A DNA stretch of 64,000 nt from Paguma larvata (GCA_030068075.1 CM057827.1:71872500-71936499), one strand, 5' to 3'. Counted from the stretch's first letter, positions 45,512-58,268 are shown. Translations and numbers: made by a program. Notes: generated from the letters alone by a model not told the origin.

Positions 45512-45565
<54 letters not shown>
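44979..45565 (+). mobile_element. Three plus-strand Can-SINEs in a row
   Basis: Long copy 44,979-45,202 with a 15-bp duplication, taaaagtgcatatta, at 44,964-44,978 and 45,203-45,217. A second long copy starts immediately after the right-hand target copy (45,218-45,424). A short copy (45,430-45,565) follows, whose tail has become a (GATA)n array of about 13 units (45,511-45,563). Confidence 0.88.
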
Positions 45566-45624
45566 ATGCTTTTTAGGTACATGTTTTTTATTTTACCTAC
45601 CTCCTAAATGCAGGCCACCTACAT

Positions 45625-45844
45625 AATTTTTAAAATTTTTTTAATGTTTATTTATTTTTGAGAGACAGAGACAGAGTGTGAGCAGGGGAGGGGCAGAGAG
45701 AGAGAGGAGACACAGAATCCAAAGCAGGTTCCAGGTCCTGAGTGGTCAGCACAGAGCCTGACTTGGGGCTTGAACTCACAAACTGTGAGATCATGACCTG
45801 AGTTGAAGTCAGACACTTAACCGACTGAGCCACCTAGGCACCCC
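45625..45844 (-). mobile_element. Can-SINE, reverse
   Basis: Flanked by ccacctacat at 45,615-45,624 and 45,845-45,854. Confidence 0.92.
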
Positions 45845-45966
45845 CCACCTACATCATTCTGTACTCAGCCAGAGAAACCATCATCTGTGAATCTGGTATA
45901 TTCTTCCTCAGAGTTTTTTCAGCTTTGACTCTAGGTGATTTTTATCCTAAGTGATGGCTTTAGAAA

Positions 45967-46161
45967 TGCCTGGGTGGCTAAGCCGGGGTTAAGCGTCTGA
46001 CTTTTGGTTTCGGCTCAGGCTGTGATATCACAGTTCGTGAGTTCAAGCCCCATGTCAGGCTCTTTGCTGACAGCACAGAGCCTTCTTGGGATTCTCTCTC
46101 TCTCTCTCTCTCTCTGCTCCACACTTTCTCTCTCTCAAAATAAATAAACTATATTTTTTAA
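45967..46161 (+). mobile_element. Can-SINE with 18-bp target-site duplication
   Basis: Perfect aagtgatggctttagaaa at 45,949-45,966 and 46,162-46,179. Among the youngest insertions in the window by this criterion. Confidence 0.95.
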
Positions 46162-46481
46162 AAGTGATGGCTTTAGAAACTGACTTCCATTGATTTTTTA
46201 TTGAAAAATTGTATGTAGAAATTGTTGCAATAGACACATTTTGTTGATTGATATAGATACATATAAAGCAAAGAGATTAAAGCTAGGTGAGAAAATCGTC
46301 TGATTCCTCCAATAAAAATGGAAATATCTGTCATGTTAGCTCTAGAAGTGAACTAGGCTTTCAAAAGAAATTCCTGTAGGGTAGAGAGAACATGAGGGTA
46401 TATTCACAAACATCATGCTTACCTAGCATAAAGTGAATAACCAGTGGGCATCAGAGAAAACTCAAACTATAATTTCATATA

Positions 46482-46591
46482 GTGACACCTGGCTGGCTCA
46501 GTCAGTAGAGCATGTGACTCTTGATCTTAGGGTTGTGGGTTGGAGCCCCACACTGGGTATAGAGATTACTTAAAAATAAAATATTTAAAAA
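46482..46591 (+). mobile_element. Can-SINE, short type
   Basis: ggctggctcagtcagtagag head. Flanked by aattYcatata-like repeats. Confidence 0.88.
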
Positions 46592-46682
46592 ATTCATATA
46601 AATAAGTTTTTGTAAAAATTTTACTATATGTGTGTATATATGTGTGTGTGTTTTATTTATATATATTATAAAAACATATAAA

Positions 46683-47042
46683 TATAGCAGAGCCCAACAC
46701 AGGGCTTGCACTCATGACCCTGAGATCAAAACCTGAGCTGGGGGGAGCCTGGGTGGCTCAGTTGGTTAAGCATCCGACTTCAGCTCAGGTCATGATCTCA
46801 CAGTCTGTGAGTTCGAGCCCCATGTCGGGCTCTGTGCTGACAGCTCAGAGCCTAGAGCCTGCTTTGGATTCTGTGTCTCCCTCTCTCTCTCTGACCCTCC
46901 CCCACTCATGCTTTGTCTCTCCTACTCCCCAAAATAAATAAAAATATTTAAAAAAATAAAAAAACAAAACAAAACAAAAAAAAAACCTGAGCTGGGATCT
47001 AGAATCGAACACTTTAACCAACTGAGCCACTTAGGCACCCCT
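46683..47042 (-). mobile_element. Reverse Can-SINE interrupted by a plus-strand Can-SINE (46,743-46,981)
   Basis: The older reverse copy occupies 46,683-46,742 and 46,997-47,042. The younger copy is bounded by aaaacctgagctggg (46,728-46,742 and 46,982-46,996), which is itself part of the older SINE. Confidence 0.92.
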
Positions 47043-47448
47043 GTATTATATGTTTTTAAATTTTTATTAAATAGATATTAAATTTAAAAGGGGGTTCATC
47101 GTACCATAATGGTAACCACACATTTTTGTTTGTTTTCCAAGATTTTTAATTATGTAGTGTGAGTTTATTGAGTTTATTTCCTAAGTCTATTTTCAGGTAT
47201 CTTGGTGAGTCAGGGGAGGGATGTGTTCCTTCTTTCATTTCAAGAAAAAAGTCAATACTGGGATTTCAAGCTTACTGAATAAAGATGGACAACTTGGAAA
47301 TGATGCGTGTGTGAGAAGGATGGCCAGGTTTGCAGTATCAAGATGGGGCTAGGTGATGGAAAAAATAACCCCTCAAGGAACAGGCCCATTTCTCCCAGTC
47401 TCTCTCTTTACCCTCTCTTTCCTTTCAGACTTCCATTCAATTTTTTAG

Positions 47449-47494
<46 letters not shown>

Positions 47495-47817
47495 TGGTAA
47501 CATTTATCTCCTAACCAAAATATGGGAACAAAGGTCATTGAACCAGATAGAGTAAAGTAAAATCTCAATCTCATGGAGAAGAATTTGGTCATGAAATTCC
47601 TCCTCCCCCATCATCCTCAATTTCTCCTCCAAATCTGCTAACCCCTCTCCTCCTGGTGTAAACATTTTAAGCATATATTTTTTTTTACATGTCTCTCTCT
47701 ATATATATAATGTATATATTTTACATGTCTCTCTCTATATATCTATACACACACACACGCACACAAATAGATTCCATGGGATTAAGTGGAATGTGGGATG
47801 AAGAAATGTACAATGTG
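47043..47817. other. Spacer with (CA)n microsatellite
   Basis: 47,450-47,491 is about 20 CA units. Two copies of a 'ttttacatgtctctctctatatat' type segment (shortened) at 47,683 and 47,730 form a small local duplication. Confidence 0.7.
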
Positions 47818-48110
47818 GGGGCACCTGGGTGGCTCAGTTAGTAAGGTGTCCAACTCTTGATTCTGCCTCAGGTCATGATCTCAGAGTTTGTGGATTCGAG
47901 CCCTGCCTTGTACTCTGTGCTGATAGTGAGGACCCTGCTTGGGATTCTCTCCCCGCCCCCCCCCTCTCTCTCTCTCCCCTCCGCCCCATGGTGCAGTGGA
48001 AAGAGCACTTCTCTGAGCTATGATCTGGTCTGGAGAACCTCTTGAAAAGTCACTTAACCTCCCTTGGTCTTAGTTTCCTTATTTGAAAAGTTAGAGATTT
48101 AGAGATGATT
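47818..48110 (+). mobile_element. Can-SINE lacking its tail, joined to a MIR
   Basis: SINE head and body at 47,818-47,985 stop in the CT-rich region without an A-rich tail. The sequence continues directly into a MIR (about 47,988-48,110; 'aaaagtcacttaacctccct'). Confidence 0.75.
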
Positions 48111-48493
48111 CCTCCGGCCCCTTCCACTCCCAAAGTCCTTGGAAGTCTACTTGCTTCTCCTCTTCAAGGTTCTTGCTGAGGGCTCTGACCATGTTTCTAT
48201 CATAGGTTGTCAGTCCTCTCTATTTTCTGAGTTCTCTCTACTTCAATCCCTTATGTGCAATTCTCCCAGTGACTGGCCTCTACAATTTAACTATTTCTTT
48301 CCCATCACTCTGATTTGTTTTCCTTTTTCATGGCCTGGGATTATCTTTTTTTTTCTTTTTTTCTCATCATGTTCCCCCCTCATCCTACTGTTTTTACCTG
48401 ATCTCCACGCTTTGTTGTTGCTTTTCTTCCAAATGTCCAACCTCAGGATCTCCGGAACTTTAGAAAATTGTTTCTATAATTTCTCCCCCCCCC

Positions 48494-48548
<55 letters not shown>

Positions 48549-49240
48549 AGTCTTCCCCGCCCCCACCCTGGCCTTCTCCCACTGCCGGTCGGGCTCATGG
48601 CCCTTCCCCCACAACCTCCCTTTCCTGTTCCACTACCTCCTTCTCTTCACAAACTCCATTCCCTCTTTATTTAACACGAGTAACATGGAGAAATGAAGGA
48701 AAGTGAAAATAATAAATCCTATCCTTCCTCCTATAAATGTTTAAATTCCTGCCGTCCACTGCAGAAGAAACTCTGAAAAGAAACACCAGACAAGCCTCAG
48801 TCTGAATGACCCTCCTTGATCTTCGCTCCCTCCCTTTGCCCCTAAAACACCATGGCAACTGCCACCTGAAAGAGGCCAGGCGGAAATCATCTAATAAGAC
48901 CAGGGATTGTTTGCCCATGCTTTCTTATTTAGTCAATTTTTGCAAAGGGCACTTTCCCCTTACTCTTTATGCCTGACTCTGAATGCTAGCAAGACAAAAA
49001 AAAAAAAAGATAAGTGGTAGTGTAGGTAGTTATGGGAACTGAAATTTGTTGTACATATTCACTTGTAGGTCTTGAAATCTTGTTTAGAAGTTAGACATTT
49101 AAGTCATCTCCCAGCTCTGCAGCCAGAAAGTGAGGTCTATGGCAGAGGCAGAAATCAGTGGAATGACAATAAAATGTCACTGGGACCAAAAGACAGGCAA
49201 TGTCAATCAGGCATTGCTGGGGGAAATTTCAACCTGCCAT
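48111..49240. other. Single-copy CT-rich region with (CA)n
   Basis: 48,496-48,543 is a CA repeat of about 24 units. A 185-codon frame running through it (48,139-48,696) is hydrophobic low-complexity sequence and is not accepted as a gene. Confidence 0.5.
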
Positions 49241-49249
49241 TTACCAGCT

Positions 49250-49400
49250 CTTTATGAGCTAAGCCTCAGTTTCCTTATTTGTAAAATGAGGTGTTCTGCA
49301 TGTTAAGATGATAATTACCTAATGCTTTCTTTACAAAGTTATTTTAAGGGTTAAATGAGATTATATATTCAAAGGGTATGGCCCACAGAATGCCCCTAAA
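49250..49400 (+). repeat. MIR element
   Basis: 'aagcctcagtttccttattt', 'gtaaaatgag' and 'ttttaagggttaaatgagat' are the usual MIR 3' half. Confidence 0.75.
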
Positions 49401-49720
49401 CTATGATTACTGTTATCAGTAGAAATGTTCCACGCCTTTGCAGATTCCAAACTTAGTTCTCTTGCAATTAAAATCAAATTCCTCCTCGCTGGACTCTAAG
49501 TCTTTGGAAGGTAAAGGAACTGCTGCCACCACGCCTGCTCTTCTACAAATTAGGAAAAAGGAGGAATGCTCAGAGCAGTGCATTGTCCTGACAGAAGAGG
49601 CCTTGAATAAAATGCCAAAAAAATGTGCTGGGCCCCTATATGACTATAGCTGTGTTTTTAGGACAAAAGCCACTATGAGTTTAGAAACACTTTTAAACGA
49701 CTTAAAATGGCATTGACCCT
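49401..49720. other. Single-copy spacer
   Basis: A 92-codon open frame (49,438-49,716) shows no recognisable domain. Not called as a gene. Confidence 0.35.
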
Positions 49721-49922
49721 GGGCCACCTGGGTGGCTCAGTTGGTTAAGCGGCAGACTTTGGCTCAGGTCATCATAGGGAGACTCATGAGTTCAAGCCCC
49801 ACATCAGGCTCTCTGCTGTCAGCACAAGAGCCCGCTTCAGATCTTCTGTCTCCCTCTTTCTCTGCTCCTCCCCTTCTCTCTCTCCTAAAAATAAAAAAAT
49901 AGAACATTAAAAAAAATCAACA
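49721..49922 (+). mobile_element. Can-SINE
   Basis: gccacctgggtggctcagtt head to A-rich tail. Confidence 0.88.
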
Positions 49923-52320
49923 AACATCAGGCCACCAGGAATTAATATGTGTGAGAGGCATGTTATCTATCCTGCCCACGGGCTGGGCTCCCTTCCCACA
50001 TACGTGGATTTTCTGCAGCAAGACTGCAGCAGTTCCCGAGGAATCTAGAACTCATGGTTTAGAAATCACCGGTCAAACACAAATGTCCAAAGCTTGCCCC
50101 TGCAAAAGAATCATTTAAGGGTTTGTTTAAAACTCTTGGGCCCCACCCCCAGAGATTCAGTAGATGTAGGAGAGAGAGAGGAGAATGTGAATTCTGTAAC
50201 TCCCCTTGTGACTGGTCGCCAAAAGTGATGGTGAATCCAGCTGGCTGTATACAGCTCTGGGAATTAGCATTCCACAGGGGCTCCTCTTCTTTCTCTTCCA
50301 AGGATCTCATTCCAATCACCTTTCCTTTGTTTCTCACAGTGCAGGGCTCCTTTAAGGGGGGTGTCGTGTGGACATCACAAAACAAAACATGTTAGAAAAT
50401 CTCCAAGAGTCCAACATTCTTACTGGCTTTCTTTAAAAACCAACAACTCATCTTTGGGTCTTGAGGACTGAATTTTGACACTAAAAATACCTTCAAATCT
50501 GTTTTAACTAAGTCGGAGGCGACCTGTGCTCACAAAGGAAAGATGCAGGGATTATGCTCAAGTGGTCTGGCTTGATAATTGGTTCTGGGATGTAAACACC
50601 TCAACACTATTCCTGAAGAGAGAGAAAAATTATTAGGCTAACAGCCAATAGAAAGGCCAAGATAGAAAATGTTGATAAAATTAGAAAATCGCATAAGAAG
50701 GAGCCACAGAGCCAAAAGAAAGAGCCGGTCTTCACCACCAGCTTGCCCTATCCAGAATATTCCCCCAGAGCCTCCAAGGATCCTACACATTGGGAAGGAA
50801 CCGGGGGTTGGGTGCCAGAAGAAGTCCCTTTTTCCTATCCTTCATTATCTTCAATGCCCTCAAGTGCGTCTTCAATTCCTTGGGAATGCAAGCGCTTAGT
50901 TTACGAGGTCAAAAGACCATGAAACATTTTCCAAAAATCAGATCATCACTTGAAGAATGAAAAGTGTTGTTTTAATATTCTCTTCTGCTACTAAGTCAGT
51001 CTCTGTCTCTGTCTCTGCCTGTGTGTGTGTGTGTATGTGTATGTGTGTCACTCTTTTTCTCTCTCTCATTTCTCTCTCCTCCTTTCATTTTCTCCCTCTT
51101 TCTCTCCCTCCCTGTCCCTCCTTCCCCTCCCCTCTCCACTTCACCACACACAGAAACCCCTTTTCAAAGGGGCTTTTTTCCAACTCAGTGAAGTAAAGTC
51201 TTTGCCCCTTTGTGGGGAAGGCTCATTAACATTCCCACGGCAGCATCTCTTCAAGGATTTTACTTTTGTAACTCTGTGGGGAGGTCAAGAGGCCACAGAG
51301 GAGAGGTAAAAGGAAAAAAATGGTAAATGGGGGAGGGCGGAAGAAAGGAGAGGAGGCGAAAGAGCCCTTCCTTTCACAATAAGGCCAGCAAGAAGGAGGG
51401 AGGGGAAAAAATAGGAAAAGACAAGATAGACAAGACCCAAGAAGGACACAAATGTTGGACCCCAAATCTGCCCTGGGACATCATAGACTCCTGAGAAGAG
51501 CAGGAAGCTATATTCTTTCTCTTGTTTTCTCCCCTCCCCCCTCCCCCCAAATGGAAGTAAATGTTGAAAACAGTTGGCTGAGAGGGACAGGATCCAATCT
51601 ATTCTACTGAGAAATTAGATGCTTCCCTGGCCTCAGCGTCCCCATTTTCCCTGCAATAGCCTGCTGGTAACTGTACCTGCCTAGCACTGAGAAGTTAACA
51701 GGATGCATTAGACAATGTCAGCAAGACTTCCAAGGGTGGGACACAAGGGAGCCACCCAGGGTCCTGACCCCAAAGGACCAGGAATATAATGGAGATTCAG
51801 TGAACTCCAAAGCAGAGATCAGGATGCTTCCCAAACTCCTTCAGATGTGGGTACCTGCCTCATCTCTCACCAGCAACCCTCCAACCAACTGTTGTCTCTC
51901 TCTCCCTTTTTTAGCATTGTCACACCAGCCTGGACCTGGGTAAGGGAGGCAACCAGGGGAACTTCCAGTTTGCACCAAACACTATGAGTGAGCTTGGTTT
52001 TATTTTCCTCTGAAGATGCAGCCATCAGAGATTTCTATCACTAAACTCTAAAAGGGAAAAGAATTCCCACTTTCCTAATGGATGGTGTTTCAGATGCTCT
52101 CTCGTCTCAGGAGAGTAAAAGGTAAATAAGATTAGGAAAGGACTTAATGCATCATAAGGAAAAGCTGGGACACAGCCGGATAGTTTATGCCCAGTAACAC
52201 AGTTTTACTCAGACACCATGGCCAGAAGTTGAAGAACAATAAGTGAATCATGCTTAATGTGCAGTCTGAGAAGGAGAGACCTGGTTGGTTCCCAAATGAT
52301 GTATTTTAGAGATGGAGAAT
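49923..52320. other. SINE-free single-copy stretch upstream of SALL2
   Basis: About 2.4 kb with only an ancient hAT-like arm (50,060-50,175, 'gggccccacccccagagatt') and CT/GT-rich low complexity (50,995-51,150). No gene identified. Its repeat-poor character near the SALL2 promoter makes it a candidate regulatory region. Confidence 0.4.
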
Positions 52321-52530
52321 TTTTTTTAATGTTTATTTATTTTTGAGATTGAGAGAGACAGAGCACAAGCGGTGGAGGGGCACAGAGAGAGGGAGACACA
52401 GAATGTGAAGCAGGCTTCAGGCTCTGAGCTGTCAGCACAGAGCCCGACTTGGGGCTTAAACTCATAAACTGTGAGATAATGACCTGAGCCAAAGTTGAAT
52501 GCTTAACCAACTGAGCCACCAGGTGCCCCT
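52321..52530 (-). mobile_element. Can-SINE, reverse
   Basis: aatgtttatttatttttgag tail to head gagccaccaggtgcccc. Confidence 0.88.
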
Positions 52531-52537
52531 AGAGAAA

Positions 52538-52739
52538 AAAAATTTTTTTAATTTAAATTCTAGTTAGTTAACATACAGTGCAATATTGGTTTGAGGAGTA
52601 GAATTCAGTGATTCATCACTCTCACACAACACCCAGTGTTCATCACAAGTACCCATCACCCGTCTAGCCCATCTCCCCCCACGCCTCCCTCCATCAACCC
52701 TCAGTTTGTTCTCTATCTTTAAGAGTCTCTTGTGGTAAG
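52538..52739 (-). mobile_element. LINE-1 3' UTR fragment, reverse
   Basis: Minus-strand L1 3' terminal 200 bp ('aacacccagtgttcatcaca' on the plus strand). A third 3'-UTR variant, distinct from those at 22.7 and 33.8 kb. Confidence 0.8.
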
Positions 52740-53274
52740 TTTCCCTCTTAAGACAGAGACATTTTTCAAGGTCAAATATGATATCCACGAGGAAATTCTT
52801 TCCACAGAATCCTTGACAGTTGTTTCCTTCCTCTGTGAGAAATTCGTACAGAGAGCTCACCCATTTACCAGAAAGTTCATTACACTATTAGAAAGTTCCT
52901 TCATGCTGAGCTGAAAGTGCCTCCTTGTAGCTTCTACCCTGAAACTTCTAACCATGGAACTCATCTGCATCGTTGTTTCAGACATGGCATCCTTCAGCCC
53001 CAAGTGCTGGACAGGAGTGAGAGAAACAAAAAAGTCACTAGAACTGTTGCTACTTAAATGAGATTCTGTAAGACCAGTCACTTTTTTTTCCCCATGCTAG
53101 GAGCCTGGTACCTTTATTGTACCTTTAACAATAGAGGGGAAAAAAAATGCTAGCCTGCCATCAGATGTACCTGGCTTCCAGACCTCTCTCTGCTACATCA
53201 TAGCTGTGCAACCTTGGATAGGTTACTTGACCTTGCTGAGCCTCTTGCTTATCTGTGAAGAAAGTCATCTCTGG
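52740..53274. other. Spacer with MIR
   Basis: 53,155-53,270 is a MIR ('gctgtgcaaccttggatagg'). The remainder is single-copy. Confidence 0.55.
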
Positions 53275-53474
53275 AATGCCTGGTTGGCTCAGTTGGTTGA
53301 GTGGCTGACTCTTGATTTCGGCTCAGGTCATGATCTCACAGTTTTGTGGGATTGAGCTCCACATAGGGCTCTGCACTGGTAGCGCAGCACCTGCTTGGGA
53401 CACGCACTCTCCCTCTCTCTCTCTCTCTCTCTCAAAATAAATAAATAAACAGTAAAAAATAAAAATAAAGAGAA
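53275..53474 (+). mobile_element. Can-SINE
   Basis: atgcctggttggctcagttg head. The closest young repeat to SALL2 exon 1, about 750 bp upstream. Confidence 0.88.
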
Positions 53475-53879
53475 TCATCTATAAATAGGAGTGGTCAGAG
53501 CTGTAATACTCAAAATACGTCATGGACACAAAAATATCCTTTAAATATAAAAAGCCCTCTTTATATTCAGTTTTATTATAATGACTGTCCATCTCTACTC
53601 GGTCTTTTTGCCAGCATTTCATCTCCCCAGTTTTTGACCGGCGGTAGCTGACTTCTTGGCCTCATAATCAGGATATACCACAAAGTTCTTATTTCAGCTT
53701 TATATGCCCCTAGAAGCAGTCACATCATCAAACAAGGTGGCATAGAATCACAAGAGACCCAAAAAGCACCGTGAAGACCTTGGATGAAGAGTTAGAGAAC
53801 AAGCAGGGACGTTTTCTGAACAGACAGCACGGGGAGAGGCCTGAGCCCTGGCAGGAGAGGGTTAAATCCTTCCCTCTGC

Positions 53880-54226
53880 AGTACAAAAGAAAAGAGTGTG
53901 CGGAAAGATTAGGATTTTTGCTTTTACAATGGGAGCTGCAGAAGCGTAGGGAAGAAGCTGAAGAAAAAAAAGGGGGCGTCTCCCCTTTAAAGACTTGCAG
54001 AGATTGAGAGAGAAAGAGAGAGAGAGAGAGTCAGGGACAGAGAATCAGAGCGAGCGCGGGCCAGTCTGTCTGTCTGTCTCTGGGAAGGGAGAACATCTCT
54101 GCTTCCCAGTGATTAGCACTGGGGGAGAGGCATCAGTTGGCTTCAGACCCAAGGGGAGACCAGACCAGGTCACCCCGGTTAGGACTAATTGAGTTTTGCC
54201 CCTCCCTACCCCACCTCCACCCGGGA
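53880..54226 (+). promoter_or_regulatory. SALL2: SALL2 P1 promoter and 5' leader of exon 1 (approximate)
   Basis: Region immediately upstream of the exon 1 start codon. A TTTAAA element lies near 53,985, a (GA)n tract at about 54,001-54,031 and a TCTG repeat at 54,063-54,080. There is no ATG between about 53,935 and the start codon, so an initiating ribosome scanning this leader would meet the SALL2 ATG first. The transcription start cannot be fixed from sequence. Confidence 0.5.
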
Positions 54227-54299
54227 ATGTCTCGGCGAAAGCAGCGGAAACCCCAACAGTTAATCTCGGACTGCGAAGGTCCCAGCGCGTCTGAGAACG
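54227..54299 (+). CDS. SALL2: SALL2 exon 1 (P1 isoform), coding part
   Basis: Encodes the first 24 residues of the P1 isoform of spalt-like transcription factor 2, starting MSRRKQRKPQ and ending ASEN, plus one base of a Gly codon. It then meets a donor, G|GTGGGT. The MSRRKQxKPQ motif is shared by vertebrate SALL1-4 and, in SALL1, recruits the NuRD/HDAC corepressor; this isoform should carry that repression function. The split Gly is completed by exon 2 (G|GT GAT GCT), giving ...SENGDASEED as in human SALL2. The in-frame upstream sequence is open only back to a TGA at 54,110 and contains no ATG, so this start is clear. Kozak context has a purine (G) at -3 (gggaATG). Confidence 0.95.
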
Positions 54300-54981
54300 G
54301 TGGGTGCCTTGGGAGGGGTGCGGGAGCTCTGAGTCCCAGCCCGTGTGGGTCAGGCCAGGGCAAGGGAGGGCACCCGGGCCATGGGTGAAGCCAGGGGAGG
54401 ACTTGGTCATTGGGGGTTTGAAGGAGTTGGATGCAGAGAGTAGCCAGGCGTTGACCTGTGCTGGGGAGAAGCCCCGCTTGGCTTTTCTCAGGATGGATTC
54501 TGTTTGTGTTTTCCTTGTTTTTCTCCGGATGAAATGGAGTTTTCAAACTGGCTCTGTCTCCCCACCCAAGAGTTTTCTCCTCAGGTCCCCCTTTGCTCAC
54601 TGGTCTTTGTGCCGTTGCTAAGTAACCTCCTCAGACCTGGAGGCCAGTCTCTTAGGGGTGGGATTTTCCCCCCTTTTCTTTCTGGAGAGTTGGGTTGCAA
54701 GAGAATGAATTGGATAAACGTGAAGGTTCCCCTGAGGGAGAAGAGAAAAAAAGTTTCTCATTGTTGGGCTGAGCTGAGAACAGATCAGAGCTCCCAGAGG
54801 GAGAGAGCTAATGTCGGTCAGATGCAGCCTGGTTTGGGTGTGGATCCGTGTCACCTAGGGTACAGGCTGGAGGAGAGGTCTGGATGAGGGACTTAGGTTT
54901 GTGCTTCAAGGGAGGCTAAAACAAAATAAAACAAGTATAAATCAACGTACTTGCATCTGTTTTTAAAGTAACAGATTTTCT

Positions 54982-55098
54982 GGGGCGCCTGGCTGGCTCA
55001 GTCTGTAGAGCATGTAACCCTTCATCTTGGGGTTGTCAGTTCGAGCCCCGTGTTGGGTATAGAGATTACTAAAGAAATTAAATAAACTTTAAAAAGTA
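54982..55098 (+). mobile_element. Can-SINE, short type
   Basis: ggctggctcagtctgtagag head. Flanked by aaRgtaacagattt. Confidence 0.9.
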
Positions 55099-57739
55099 AG
55101 GTAACAGATTTCCTTTAGGAGGTGGGAGGAAATTTTATGTATTCTTAGAATAGTCCAGTCAGAGGCGGATAGTAGAGTAACTTAGGGTATTGAGAAGTAA
55201 CATCGCCCAAACTCTCAGAAACAGTTAGAGGCGTTGTCAGGAGCAAAATAGGTTTCCTAATGCTCATGGCTAGTGGGCTCACTCTACTAAATTAGAATTT
55301 TTCAAATTTGCTTGATTGTGGATCCGGGCTAGAGTCTGGGAAATCTATATCCTTGCAAGTGTCCAGGTAATTCCTAGGCTCAGGCAAGTTTTGGACATAC
55401 TGGTATGGCAATATGCGTTCACACTGTGAAAGTCTGGAAGTCCTGCCCCTCAGGGATAAACTATTTAGCAAAGAGTTGACTCACTGGACAGTGCAGTGTA
55501 ATACTAAGAACAAGGGTTCTAGGAAAAACAAACAAACAAACAAAAAATCAAGGGTTCCGAAGATAGACTTTCAGGATTTAAATCCTGGTTGCACCACTTA
55601 GTTAGCTGTGCAACTTGGGTTGGTTTGCTTTGCCTCTCTGTGCCTGTTTCCTCACCTGTCAAATACTAACTACCTCATTAGGTTATTATGAGGATCGGAA
55701 GGAGTTAATAGGTGTAAAGCACTTGGAAAAATAAATAGCATAAATAAGTGTTCAATGTATGTGATACAGTAGTCCCTAGCGTAAATAAGTACTTAATGCA
55801 CGTGAGTATTGTTATTATATGTGAGGGCAGGGGCACTTCCTGCGAGGGCTGAAATCTGACCACAGTTCAGGAATCTTTTGGTGAACTTCAGTATTTCTCT
55901 GTGAGATGTGTGTCATGAAAAGCTCTAGGATAATGTATTTTCGCAGTGACCAAAACTGAGTTATGGATTCAATTTGCCTTTCCACCTGTTGTTGTAAAAA
56001 AGAATGACCTGAGATTAATCAGCGTTCCCAAGTGCTATGCAATGACCTTCACAGACATACTGGGTTTTGGGTAGAACACATTCTCCTCAAGTCACTGCTT
56101 TGCTTGGATCCCACTGTGCCCATATTTAGAGGTTCATGGTGGTGGCATCCTTCCCTCCTGGGACACATTAGCCTTCCTTAATGCTGCTGCAGGCCGGATG
56201 TTTCCTCCTCCAGCTCTACAGGAGACTTCCCGTAGAGCCTCGGAGTTGCCTCGCAGTCCTGCTCCCCTGCTGGCTGGGTTGTGGAACAATGCTGAACTCC
56301 GGCTCTCCCCCCCCACCCCTCCCCAGGAGACTACCTCTCCTCTCCCCACACCTCCCAAGTCTGCTCCCCCACTCCCCCATCACTGTTGATGAAGAGCTTG
56401 TGAAGGAGTCAAAAGAAATCTTTCACCACTGCCCTAAGTGGATTCCGAAGCCCCTTGAGCTATGGGTCCCACTTTGGGCTGTGGACACTCTGGGGCATGG
56501 GGACACTGCTACAAGAGTCATCCCTGTAGAAACAGTGCAGGCTCAAATCTGACGGCAGCAACAAATTTCAGCTGAATTTTGCCTTTGAGCAAGAAAGCAG
56601 TAGTAACCTCTTAAGGTCTGCCTTAAGAAAGCAAAGGGTTTCCCCCGATCAGAATTCTGGGCTGCTTCCACGCCCTGGAGTGTCACTGAATCACATCTGG
56701 AAGATGAGGTGGCTGAATTGGATCAAATCTAAAATTCCTTCCTGCTCATAGAAGATGGATAGATTTCCCATTCCCTCCTTTTCCGTGTGTAGGGTTTCTA
56801 TTTGCTTATGTGATCTTCAGACTCCTGACTTCCACTACCCCAGAAACATTTTCTTGTTCTGCAAGCCCCCAAATTAGGGTAGGGAGGACTCTCTGTCCTC
56901 TGGCGTACCTGCGAAACTACAGGCATATTCATGAACATCAGCGGACATTTATTTAGCAGGCTAGGGTGCCACTAAGGTTTTCAGGAGGTTTTGCCTTCTT
57001 TTGGGCAACGTTTACCATATGTGACAAGCAAATGCTCAGCCTTTGTCGCACATTCTCAAAGCCCCATCTCTGCAGTGACCTAAGACGTCATCAAGACACA
57101 GTCTGCAAAACCTGTTTTCTAGCCCTGTTTTTGTTCAGCTTCCCAGACCAAATCACCAAAACCTAACAGAATAGTTATTGCACATAAGTGATGAGAAGGA
57201 AATAGTCTATTTACTTAAAAACTCTGGAGAGAGGGGAAAAAAAAAAATTCTCCCCACAGAGTCTAGAAATCTGGATTAGGGAACATAAGAGATGTGAATA
57301 GGGAAAATGTAAACTAGTACATCTGGGAAATGAAGGAAATGATCAGAAACCCAGATATTTAGTGAGAAGGAGAAACCAGGACAACAGCCAAACAGATCTA
57401 GAGGGAGAAATGGAAGCTGGCAGACATCAGGAGCAGCAAAGGGAGAAGGAAGCAAATAGAGAGTTCTGAGGGCTCTGATCCCTTTTTATATGGATGTAGA
57501 GAGCCTAATCCCTCAGGGTATTGAGCTAAGCCTTCCAGCGCTAGGTACCCCTGGGTCAAAAAGAAAACATTTCTGAGTAGATTGAAAGTAACTCAGGTCA
57601 GGTGCAATATGGAGCACCGGGTCAGGAAGCAGAAAACCTGGGTTTTAATCCAGCTTCGACCTTGAAGCTATGTGACCTTGGGTGAGTCTGTTCTTCTCCC
57701 AGGGCTTCAGCTTTTGGCCTTTAAATAATAGCGCTTCTA
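55099..57739. other. SALL2 intron 1, mostly single-copy, with MIR elements
   Basis: MIR at 55,490-55,760 ('cctgtttcctcacctgtcaa', interrupted by an A-rich segment) and at 57,600-57,725 ('aagctatgtgaccttgggtg'). The rest is single-copy, with no exon recognised. Confidence 0.6.
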
Positions 57740-57948
57740 AGAGCTCTTGGGTGGCTGTCGGTTAAGTGTCCGACTTTAGCTCAGGTCATGATCTCATGGT
57801 TCATGGGTTTGAGCCCCATATTAGGCTCTTCGCTAAGCACTCAGAGCCTGGAGGCTGCTTGAGATTCTGTGTCTGCCTCTCTCTCTCTGCCCCTCCCCTG
57901 CTCATGCTTTTTCTCTCTTGCTCTCAAAAATAAACATTAAAAAAAGTA
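57740..57948 (+). mobile_element. Can-SINE
   Basis: ctcttgggtggctgtcggtt head with a small deletion. Flanked by ataatagcRcttct. Confidence 0.88.
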
Positions 57949-58069
57949 AATAATAGCACTTCTTGCTAATGTTTCTGGAGCATTTACTAGTTGGCAGGTA
58001 CTATGCCAGGTCCTGCATGTATTTCCTCTTGATTCCTCCCAACTCTGCTGTTATTATCTCCATTCAATT

Positions 58070-58268
58070 TTTTTTAAGTTTATTTATTTATTTTGAAAGA
58101 GAGCACAAGCAGGAGAGGGGCAGAGAGAGCAGGAGAGAGAATCCCAAGCAGGCTCCATACTGCCAGCACAGACCCCAACCTGAGGCTCAAACCTATGAAT
58201 CATGAGATCATGACCCAAGGGAAAACCAAGAGCCGGACGCCCAACTGACAGAGCCACTCAAGTGCCCC
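58070..58268 (-). mobile_element. Can-SINE, reverse
   Basis: taagtttatttatttatttt tail to a diverged head gagccactcaagtgcccc. Confidence 0.85.

Noticed and set aside
48139..48696. 185-codon plus-strand open frame
   Set aside because: Hydrophobic low-complexity translation of CT-rich DNA and a CA repeat (His-Thr run); no domain, no splice context.
54137..54226. 30-codon in-frame extension of SALL2 upstream of the ATG
   Set aside because: It begins at TTG, not ATG, and the SALL repression motif is expected at the extreme N-terminus.
56181..56552. 123-codon open frame in SALL2 intron 1
   Set aside because: No recognisable domain and no convincing splice sites or Kozak context.
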